From Chitinophagaceae bacterium (GTDB taxonomy: Bacteria; Bacteroidota; Bacteroidia; Chitinophagales; Chitinophagaceae): a stretch of DNA of 17,206 nt. The stretch covers positions 1 through 17,206 of the forward strand of contig CANFLJ010000006.1 of the NCBI GenBank assembly GCA_947447815.1, given 5' to 3'. Made by a program: the position numbers and the translations under genes. The notes beneath the pieces were generated by a model. The model had not been told where the DNA came from. It saw only the letters and a program-made list of their open reading frames with translations, and did no database searches. Below, one piece after another: positions 8,301 to 14,992 of the stretch (positions are counted from its first letter, which is position 1; the number at the start of each line of letters is the position of its first letter).

Positions 8301-11300
8301 GGTACTTTAGGTAACTATGTTTGGTTTGATGCAAATGCAAACTGTCTTCAGGATGATGCTGCATCAAATGGAATTAACGGTGTAAAAGTTTATTTATACA
8401 AAGACAATGGTTCTTCATATGTATTGTTCGATTCAACAGTTACTGCGAACGATGCTGGATCTAATCCAGGTTACTACAATTTTATTATTACCAGCAGTGG
8501 AAATTATAAAGTTAAGTTCCCTACTTCAATAGGCACCAACATATTGAGCTGTCAAAATCCTGCTGCAGGGACGGATGGCAACAGTGATGCTGATCAATCC
8601 ACTGGATACTCACCAGCAATTGTTATGAACCTTGGAGGTTCTGGTGTTGCTGTAAATAATCCAACAATTGATGCTGGTTATAAATGTGTAACTAATGCAG
8701 GCGCTGATCAATTTATTTGTGCTGGTAACTCAGTTGTATTAACTGGTCTTAATCCTACTAATGGTACATGGTCTGCCCTTGGAACAAACCCAATTGGCAG
8801 TACTTTAAGTGCTACTAATGCTGGAGTTGCTACAGCAAGTTACACCTCTACTTCCAATGGCGAATATTCCTACATTTATACTTCTGGTTTCTGTACAGAT
8901 ACTATGAAAGTAAAAGTAGTATTACCAATGGCTGATATTCAATTAGTTTCTGGTGGTGTAGCTATCTACAGTAATATGGGTAAAGTTTGTGTAGGGAATA
9001 CTGCAACTTTATCTGATGCTAATGCTGGAGGCACCTGGACTTCTTCTAATACAGCAGTTGCTACTATTGCAAACAATGGTGTTGTTACTGCAATTTCTAC
9101 TGGTTATACTTTAATTACTTATAAAGTAGATTCTACTTCAGTTTGCGGATGTAATCTTAAAAACTATTACATCTATGTTGATGCATCTCCTGCCCTTTCT
9201 CCAATTACTGGTAGCAATACCGTATGTGTGGGTTCTGTGGTAACTTTGATGAATTCAGCTGGAGGTGGTATTTGGACTTCCAGTAATTCAAATGCAACGG
9301 TGAATAGTTCTGGTAATGTAACTGGTGTAACTTCAGGTTCTGTTGTTATAACTTATACAGCTACAAATGGTTGTGGTACTGATTCTAAAACAATCAGCCT
9401 AACTGTTTGTCAACCAATTGCGCCTATTCTTGGTACTACTAATCTATGTACAGGAAGCACTTCACAATTAACAAATGCTACTGCTGGCGGTACATGGAGT
9501 TCAGGATACAATACTGTTGCTACAGTTAGCAATACAGGTTTAGTAACTGCGGTTAGCGCAGGTTGGGCAGCTATTACATATACTGCACCTATTGGTACTT
9601 CTTGTTGTTCAAATTCATCTACTGTTTATGTATATGTAACTGATCCAATTACTTTAGCTCCTATTACTGGATCAACTTCTGTATGTACTGGTCAATATAT
9701 CACTTTGTCTAATGCAAGTGGTGGTGGTACATGGTCTTCTTCAGATAATAATGTAGCTACTATTAATAGTGGTGGTAATGTATATGGTGTTGCAGCTGGA
9801 ACAGCTATTATGACTTATTCAGCTACCAATACTTGTGGTACTGTTTCTAGAACAGCTACAATAACTGTTGGTGGATTACCTCTTACAAATAATACAGGTA
9901 ATAATAATGTATGTGTAGGTTCTACTAATACATTAAGTAATACTACTGCAGGTGGTACATGGTCTTCTTCAGATAATAACATCGCTACTGTTGATAATGC
10001 AGGAGTAGTAACAGGTGTTTCTGCAGGTTATGTATACATCAACTACACTGTAACTGCCGGTTCTGTATGTGGATCTAATGTAGCTTCTACTTATATGTAT
10101 GTAAACGCTACTCCTACTCTTGCTGCTATTTTGGGAGGTGGTGTAGTTTGCGTTGGTTCATACATTACATTAACTAATCCTTCTGGTGGTGGTATTTGGT
10201 CTTCTTCCGATAATGCTATTGCTACTGTAAATAGTAGTGGTAACGTACAAGGTATTACACCTGGTACAGCAACTATCACTTACACTGCTCATTATTGGTG
10301 TAATAACGTAATTCATACACTTACTCAGGATGCAACAGTTTACGTTCAAGCATCTCTTGCAAGCATAACAGGTAATACTAACATTTGCTTAGGAAATACT
10401 TCTACCCTTGCTAATACAACTGCTGGTGGTACATGGAGTTCTTCAAACAATGCAGTTGCTACTGTAGATAATAATGGAGTAATTACTAGTGTATCTGTTG
10501 GTTCTGCAGTTATTTCTTATACTGTAGGAGTAGGTAGTGTATGTGGCAACAATGTTGCTACTACAAACGTATTAGTTACATCGGCTCCAGTTATTGCAGC
10601 TATTACTGGTAATACAACTATCTGTGCTGGTTCTTCAAGCGATTTAAGTTGTGCTTCCTCTAATGGACATTGGAGTAGTTCGAATCATTCAGTTGCTACA
10701 ATTGACAATAACGGACACGTTCATGCAATTTCAAACGGAACTTCTACTATTTCTTATGCAGCTAATACTACCTGTGGTAATGGCAGTAATTCAACAACTG
10801 TTACAGTTCTTGCTTTACCTGCTACTCCTACTATTAGTGGTTCTCCTGTAGTTTGTAATGGTACTCCTACTATTTTAACCTCTTCAGCTGCTTCTGGCAA
10901 CCAATGGTATAAAAATGGTGTTGCCATTGTAGGTGCAAATGGTCACACTTTATCAGTATCTTCTGTTGGTACTTATAGTGTAGAAACTAATAATGGAAGC
11001 TGTACTTCATTAAGAAGTACTGATCTTGATGTAACTTCTGGAGTAATACATGGTTTCTCTATCAACATTAATCCACAGGAACTTGGTGGTAACAATTTCA
11101 TATTCACTGCAGCTACCCCTACTACGCATAATAATTACGTTTGGGATTTCGGTGATGGTTATACTTCTACTGCAATTAATCCTTCTCGTTCTTATGTAGC
11201 TGCTGATACTTATGCTGTTAAGCAAATTGTAACAAATACTTCCAATGGATGTATAGATAGTTCAACTCAGGTTGCTATTGTTACCAGTTGTTGCGTTACT

Positions 11301-13037
11301 AGTGGTAGCACAGGTGGTACAGAAAGTAAGAGTCTGGGTAATGTAATTTCTCAAAGATTCTTTGGTAGAGTATCAAACAGTATCAGTGAAAAAGTAAACT
11401 ATGCTCAAATAAACAGAGTAGTTTCATTACCAGGTGTTAAAGTGATGGGCTTTGGTGGAAATGTAACCCTACAAAGTTTATTACCTGGCGAAAATTCAGT
11501 TTCTAATGTATTAGGTGGTACTGTAGATGTATATCCTACTTCTCCTACCGACCTGGAAGCATTTACCAATGCACTGGAAGTTCAAGCGCAGGATTATACT
11601 AAAAATGCTAATTGTAAAGCAGTTGCATTTGCTACTAAAACAAGCAACATGATTTATGGTCATACTAAACCAGTATGTGATAGATTACGTGAAGCTGAAT
11701 TACAGGATATTCAAAATGTTACTATTGGTAATGTTAAGTTTGTTCAATATAAATTACGTCAGAATAATGGTATAGTTGAATATGCAATTAGTTTCTCTGC
11801 AGGTAAAAATGCAAGCAGCAACTTCTATGAAATTCAATCTAAATGGTTAAATGATGATTATTCAGGATTAGATACTATGTACAATTTCCAGATCTGGGGT
11901 GTAAATCCTCAAGTGGTTAAGAGCATGGTGAATGATGTATTGAATAATCTTAACAATAGCCTTCCTTACTATCAATTAACGTATACTCCAATTCCTGCTA
12001 CTTATATTATGAGTCACAGAAGAAATCAAATGGCAATGGATATTACTATTAATAATAATACCGCTGCTACTTCTACTAACTTGTACTTTACAGATAACAT
12101 GAACGAGTTAAGTACTACTACCCTTCCTGTTCGTACTGTTCCAGTTACTATCAATCCATTCGGAAAGACCACTGTTACAGTTGATATGGCAGATAAGTAT
12201 CAAACAAATGTTAAGCTGGCTGATATCAATAATAACATCACTCAGGATGCTATTTATAGCAATGATGGTCCTTGGGATATTAATTATAACCCGGCTACTA
12301 CTGCTATCCAACAATTTAATGTTGTAAATGATGGTATTGTTCCTGCTAATAACGAATGGAGATTATTCAGAAATGTATCTGTAAAAGCTACTACTTCTGA
12401 CTTTGTATCTGTATTCAAAATGATGAAAGCAGCAGCATTACCTAGAGATATCAATGCATACAACAGTCTTAAATTTACCGCTAATGCAAGTGGTGCAACT
12501 GCATTGAAAATTACTTTCGTTAAAAACTCTATTACCGATTGGAACGCTCAATACAGTGTAACAATTCCTGCTAAACAAGGAACACAGGATTATACTATAA
12601 ACTATGCTGATTTAGTGTCAGCTGGTTTAGGCGCAATTGATGCTAAAGATATCACTGCTATTACCATTTCATTCCTGGTAAACATTGGTACTCCTACTAC
12701 ATTAAATGCAACTATCAGCAATGCTAAACTGGTAAAATCTACCATTATTGTAGTTCCTACTACTGATACCAAGTTAGGTATCTATCCTAATCCAGTAATT
12801 AATGGTTCATTTACTTGTAGCTTCAATGCAACAAAAGCAGAAACATTAGTATTGAATGTGGTAGAATCTGGAACTGGTAAAATATTACATACAGAAGTAA
12901 TTAATAGCGTTGCAGGTAACAATAAAGTGTCGATCAAAATGAGTAAATCTATTGTAAGTACCAACAATTGTGTGGTTACTTTACAAGGAGACTATACGAA
13001 ATATGATCTTCAGAAAATTGTAATCAGCAAACAATAA
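5319..13037 (+). CDS. Giant T9SS-secreted multidomain adhesin-like surface protein
   Basis: This 2572-residue protein has a Sec signal peptide at 1-31 (VKA, then Gln32) and an N-terminal beta-rich domain to about 150. SdrD-B-like domains start near 152, 732, 881 and 997. Their Asp-rich loops (DNNANGSREAGE, DKNHDGIQTPGED, DANRNGIQDGGE, DANANCLQDD) suggest Ca2+ binding; the last is degenerate. Residues about 250-725 form a propeller-like region (KLFIGAF, NTLYFMNLYDNKVYAID, KLYVGLVC). Then come an Ig-like segment about 1122-1208, eight Big2-type repeats at 1209-1834, an Ig-like domain at 1835-1910 (QWYKNGVAIVGA), a PKD domain at 1911-1988 (WDFGDG at 1942-1947), an unassigned region at about 1989-2480, and a type A T9SS sorting domain from 2486 (YPNPVINGS, ending DLQKIVISKQ). 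Export is through the inner membrane by Sec and the outer membrane by T9SS. The likely role is adhesion or matrix building, inferred from architecture; no catalytic site is seen. The C-terminus is paralogous to the fragment at 1-189. Confidence 0.93.
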   Translation: MNNCSTIKKSNKYALLAILLFLSFAFNQVKAQSLTIEQAFTSGCYFNSGTSKTTISVQVGWTGASSGDLITVQLDGSSTRLIHPQSMYDPGIGSSVAGPMVTPQVVAFEINADGANHTVSAVLSGSHNATASSVVVSAPSPCIPLACSGNSLGGMVYFDNNANGSREAGEIKGIAGVLVTVFDVTGNTYTTTSDASGLYAFTSIPVANYPVRVEFSNWPASVQGYSGASLNGNKSSVRFVSTPTCTLDCGGVNPLNYSQSNPPVFSNLYTNNDPLAGGSAGTTKCLIVHDYNDNSDQSETTVANSSEIGSVWSKTWNKYHKKLFIGAFLKRHVGLGPIGIGGIYALDYSNPASPSISNFLDVTTIGINVGQSSVPSNFDRGLDASKSNPNADASVFGLVGKAGIGNMDLSDDGNTLYFMNLYDNKVYAIDITAYLTSGTTPTAANVTSYSVPDPGCTNGTYHAFALKVYSGKLYVGLVCDGSTGTKSNMVAFVKALDLTTYSWSNIFDFPLTYPKGFPDQGGASNTGWNPWNDDMSVVRNGSGSGAILYPVPIFSDIEFDLDGTMVLAFMDRTCHQMGVNNYDNGNGTISGAAFAGGDVLRAFYSNGAYVLENNAKAGPNTGWAPNNNQGPGFGEFYNDNIEGGVHYHTEMVTGGLTLLPGSGEVMVGMVDPSYYKGGPLWANGVRRLSNIDGSKKGAMAYYSDAGIASFGKANGMGDMELATDNISYIEIGNYVWNDKNHDGIQTPGEDGIPGLIMGLYNSTTGALVATHTTDANGNYYFSTLNGDNILPNTAYCVLAGVGQYNSADSTFTINGTKYRITLSLTGEGANPTLNDNNFDHNTLSSALGAMLAGLPSYCLTTGAVGYVNHTIDLGLKQLPSLGDTAWYDANRNGIQDGGEAPVTNHSVTLKDCAGSVISTTTTDSHGFYKFSNLEPGVSYKVTFAPLSGYTPTTQDVGSNDSTDSDIDPVTLTSQCVSLHYDEFNPTIDAGFVNGGTLGNYVWFDANANCLQDDAASNGINGVKVYLYKDNGSSYVLFDSTVTANDAGSNPGYYNFIITSSGNYKVKFPTSIGTNILSCQNPAAGTDGNSDADQSTGYSPAIVMNLGGSGVAVNNPTIDAGYKCVTNAGADQFICAGNSVVLTGLNPTNGTWSALGTNPIGSTLSATNAGVATASYTSTSNGEYSYIYTSGFCTDTMKVKVVLPMADIQLVSGGVAIYSNMGKVCVGNTATLSDANAGGTWTSSNTAVATIANNGVVTAISTGYTLITYKVDSTSVCGCNLKNYYIYVDASPALSPITGSNTVCVGSVVTLMNSAGGGIWTSSNSNATVNSSGNVTGVTSGSVVITYTATNGCGTDSKTISLTVCQPIAPILGTTNLCTGSTSQLTNATAGGTWSSGYNTVATVSNTGLVTAVSAGWAAITYTAPIGTSCCSNSSTVYVYVTDPITLAPITGSTSVCTGQYITLSNASGGGTWSSSDNNVATINSGGNVYGVAAGTAIMTYSATNTCGTVSRTATITVGGLPLTNNTGNNNVCVGSTNTLSNTTAGGTWSSSDNNIATVDNAGVVTGVSAGYVYINYTVTAGSVCGSNVASTYMYVNATPTLAAILGGGVVCVGSYITLTNPSGGGIWSSSDNAIATVNSSGNVQGITPGTATITYTAHYWCNNVIHTLTQDATVYVQASLASITGNTNICLGNTSTLANTTAGGTWSSSNNAVATVDNNGVITSVSVGSAVISYTVGVGSVCGNNVATTNVLVTSAPVIAAITGNTTICAGSSSDLSCASSNGHWSSSNHSVATIDNNGHVHAISNGTSTISYAANTTCGNGSNSTTVTVLALPATPTISGSPVVCNGTPTILTSSAASGNQWYKNGVAIVGANGHTLSVSSVGTYSVETNNGSCTSLRSTDLDVTSGVIHGFSININPQELGGNNFIFTAATPTTHNNYVWDFGDGYTSTAINPSRSYVAADTYAVKQIVTNTSNGCIDSSTQVAIVTSCCVTSGSTGGTESKSLGNVISQRFFGRVSNSISEKVNYAQINRVVSLPGVKVMGFGGNVTLQSLLPGENSVSNVLGGTVDVYPTSPTDLEAFTNALEVQAQDYTKNANCKAVAFATKTSNMIYGHTKPVCDRLREAELQDIQNVTIGNVKFVQYKLRQNNGIVEYAISFSAGKNASSNFYEIQSKWLNDDYSGLDTMYNFQIWGVNPQVVKSMVNDVLNNLNNSLPYYQLTYTPIPATYIMSHRRNQMAMDITINNNTAATSTNLYFTDNMNELSTTTLPVRTVPVTINPFGKTTVTVDMADKYQTNVKLADINNNITQDAIYSNDGPWDINYNPATTAIQQFNVVNDGIVPANNEWRLFRNVSVKATTSDFVSVFKMMKAAALPRDINAYNSLKFTANASGATALKITFVKNSITDWNAQYSVTIPAKQGTQDYTINYADLVSAGLGAIDAKDITAITISFLVNIGTPTTLNATISNAKLVKSTIIVVPTTDTKLGIYPNPVINGSFTCSFNATKAETLVLNVVESGTGKILHTEVINSVAGNNKVSIKMSKSIVSTNNCVVTLQGDYTKYDLQKIVISKQ
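8943..10820 (+). repeat. Eight in-frame Big2-type Ig repeats of about 77 codons, alternating A/B types
   Basis: Repeats begin near 8943, 9192, 9420, 9651, 9882, 10116, 10353 and 10590. Each contains an early Cys (VCVG-like), a GGTWSSS-like core, an ATV(D/N)..G.V segment and a second Cys before the last strand, consistent with one disulfide per domain. Odd repeats share AGGTW, GVVT and a GSVCG-type loop. Even repeats mostly share GGGxW, SGNV and TNTCG-type loops, with repeats 6 and 8 more diverged. The array thus behaves as four two-domain units. A 29-bp exact match links repeats 4 and 5. Confidence 0.9.
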
Positions 13038-13059
13038 TTAGTTTATCTTGTATTAAACC

Positions 13060-13089
13060 AAAAAAGGCTGCCAATTGGCAGCCTTTTTT
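13060..13089 (+). terminator. Rho-independent terminator of the giant surface-protein gene
   Basis: A perfect 13-bp stem (13060-13072 with 13077-13089) encloses the loop AATT, has a GGCTGCC/GGCAGCC core, and is followed by a T-run. It begins 22 bp after the TAA. The core is nearly the same as that of the terminator at 204-241, matching the paralogy of the two genes that they end. Confidence 0.92.
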
Positions 13090-13178
13090 TATATCCAATA
13101 ATTAGCATTATTGATTTAACAAAACATAACACACTGATAAAAGGCAATAAATAGATTGTTATTGAATAATTCATAGGA

Positions 13179-13500
13179 CTGTAAACAGGTAAAAAAATTA
13201 TTGCATACCCGATTTTGCAACCCTCTATAGCTGGGAAGCAAACTCCTACAGATGTGAGTGAATCTCCTGCAGCTGGAAAATACATTACTTCCCGGAATTT
13301 GTAAACCCATTCAACCTGCAAGTAAACCTCTACAACCGATAAGGAATCCTCTGTAACTTAAAAATACGCTACTAAATTGGTTTTAGAGACTTCCTTCAAC
13401 TGGCAAGGAATCCTCTGCAGCCGATAAATACTTTACTTGCCGGAATTTGTAAACGTCTTCAACCTTCAGTTAAACCCCTACATCAGGCAAGTACATTACA
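13179..13500. repeat. Noncoding nested tandem repeat, about 84 bp from about 21-bp subunits
   Basis: Four diverged copies begin with CTG(C/T)A at 13179, 13267, 13351 and 13415. Each has a 40-43-bp block: CTGCAGC, a TAC.TTACTT-like middle, then CCGGAATTTGTAAAC in the best copies. This is followed by about 21-bp subunits of the form CTCTxCAACCGxTAAGxAA. Copy lengths are about 88, 84, 64 and 86 bp; the third has lost one subunit. Stops in both strands' frames argue against coding. Short minus-strand open frames across it (around 13043-13321) have no start context or conserved product. There are no unique spacers, so it is not a CRISPR array. Confidence 0.7.
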
Positions 13501-13732
13501 TAGAATAGATAAATTGAATAAATAATAGATAATAAAGCTTTTGAAAAATATGTTTTTGTCCTACGGGATAGTATAATGAGACTCTTACATCTTGAAATAA
13601 TTGTTCAGAAACTGCTGATAAAATTAAAAAAAGTAATGCAATTTGCGTTATTAGAAAAAAAAACAAATAAATAAATACTACGTTAAAAAGAATCTGTATA
13701 TTCGCATCGGTTTTTTTAAGGGTTTAGGGTTG
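13501..13732. other. AT-rich spacer between the repeat array and the ackA terminator
   Basis: No gene is seen. It includes long A-runs and, at 13697-13704, TATATTCG, which resembles a Bacteroidota -7 box on the plus strand but lacks a matching upstream TTTG at the usual distance. Confidence 0.5.
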
Positions 13733-13763
13733 AAAAAAGGGGTCTTGATTCTTCTCGACCCCT
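13733..13763 (-). terminator. Rho-independent terminator of the pta-ackA operon
   Basis: Read on the minus strand, a 7-bp GC-rich stem AGGGGTC/GACCCCT (13757-13763 with 13738-13744) with a 12-base loop is followed by a run of T (complement of 13733-13738). It begins 6 bp after the ackA stop. Confidence 0.85.
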
Positions 13764-13769
13764 ATTTCT

Positions 13770-14966
13770 TTAAAATACCAGACCGTAACACTGCTCAGCT
13801 ATTTCCATTTCTTCATTTGTAGGCACTACTAAAACTTTTACAGTTGATTCATTTGTACTAATAATATTAATACCAGGTACTCTTTTCTTGTTTTGTTCCT
13901 CATCAAGTATAATTCCAAAGTAATCCATTTGATCACAAACCTTTGACCTTGTTAATGGATCATTCTCTCCTACTCCAGCTGTAAATAAAACCACATCCAA
14001 CCCATTCATAATAGCTGCAAAGTAGCCTATATACTTTTTAATTCTGTACACATATAACTGATGAGCCAGTATTGCATTTTTATCGCCTTTCTCAATTAAA
14101 GCCTTTAAATCTCTCATATCACTTACCCCCGCAAGTCCCAGTAGTCCACTCTTTTTATTGAGTAATTCATTTACTTCCTCAAGACTATAACCAAGTTGAT
14201 TTACCAGATAAAATATTACCGACTGGTCAATATCGCCTGAACGAGTGCCCATAATCAAACCGTTCATTGGGCCTAATCCCATAGAAGTATCTACACACCT
14301 CCCATTCATAATAGCACTCATACTACATCCATTCCCTAAATGAATGGATACAATTTTCAGAGAAGGGTTATCAAAATATTTAGTTACCTGTTCTGATACA
14401 TATTTGTGACTGGTGCCATGAAATCCGTAGGATCTTATCCCATGTTCTTCATATAATTTATTAGGAACTGCAAATCGATACGCTACTTCAGGTATGGTTT
14501 GATAAAAAGCGGTATCAAATACTGCAACTTGTTTTGCATGGGTAAATATTTTCTCTGCCACTTCAATCCCTAGCAAATTGGCTGGGTTATGTAATGGTGC
14601 AAGAGAGAAAAGAGAACGTATTTTTTCCTTAACATCTTCATTGATTATTACAGTGGCAGCAAATTTCTCGCCACCGTGTACCACTCTGTGACCAACAATA
14701 TCTATTTCGTCAGGATTCGCAATTACGCCAAGTTCTTTATCGGTCAATAATGCAGCTACTTCTTCAAGTCCTGCGGTATGATCGGGTATTCCATGGGTAG
14801 TTTTATGTTCCAGAAATACATCTCCACGTAAATACTTATAGGTAAGTATCGATGATTCCTGGCCTATTCTTTCTACCAGACCACTTCCTAATACCTTTCC
14901 TTCGGGCATTTCTATCAATTGATACTTAATAGAGCTACTTCCTGAATTTATTACTAATATCTTCAT
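13770..14966 (-). CDS. ackA: Acetate kinase
   Basis: This is a full-length acetate kinase of 398 residues. It interconverts acetyl phosphate + ADP with acetate + ATP in the cytoplasm and is the ATP-yielding step of the Pta-AckA pathway. The N-terminal signature ILVINSGSSSIK (3-14) contains Asn7. The other catalytic and binding residues expected from the Methanosarcina enzyme are visible: Arg94 in GHRVVHGG, Asp151 in VFDTAF, His183 in FHGTSHKYV, Arg242 in MGTRSGD and Glu385 in TNEE. The second signature region LGNGCSM...DTSMGL...G and the nucleotide motif TAGVGEN (329-335) are intact. The gene lies 26 bp downstream of pta on the same strand, so the two are almost certainly co-transcribed, and a terminator follows directly. 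Nothing odd is seen. Confidence 0.98.
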   Translation of the reverse strand: MKILVINSGSSSIKYQLIEMPEGKVLGSGLVERIGQESSILTYKYLRGDVFLEHKTTHGIPDHTAGLEEVAALLTDKELGVIANPDEIDIVGHRVVHGGEKFAATVIINEDVKEKIRSLFSLAPLHNPANLLGIEVAEKIFTHAKQVAVFDTAFYQTIPEVAYRFAVPNKLYEEHGIRSYGFHGTSHKYVSEQVTKYFDNPSLKIVSIHLGNGCSMSAIMNGRCVDTSMGLGPMNGLIMGTRSGDIDQSVIFYLVNQLGYSLEEVNELLNKKSGLLGLAGVSDMRDLKALIEKGDKNAILAHQLYVYRIKKYIGYFAAIMNGLDVVLFTAGVGENDPLTRSKVCDQMDYFGIILDEEQNKKRVPGINIISTNESTVKVLVVPTNEEMEIAEQCYGLVF

Positions 14967-14992
14967 CTGATCAAACGGGTTTTAAAGTTTTT

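Noticed and set aside
13043..13321. Two minus-strand open frames (13043-13321 and 13116-13310) across the terminator and repeat array
   Set aside because: They run through the giant gene's terminator and the degenerate repeats, overlap each other in different frames and show no signal peptide or family motif.
13179..13500. CRISPR array
   Set aside because: Subunits follow each other without unique spacers of constant length, repeats are strongly diverged, and no cas genes are present.
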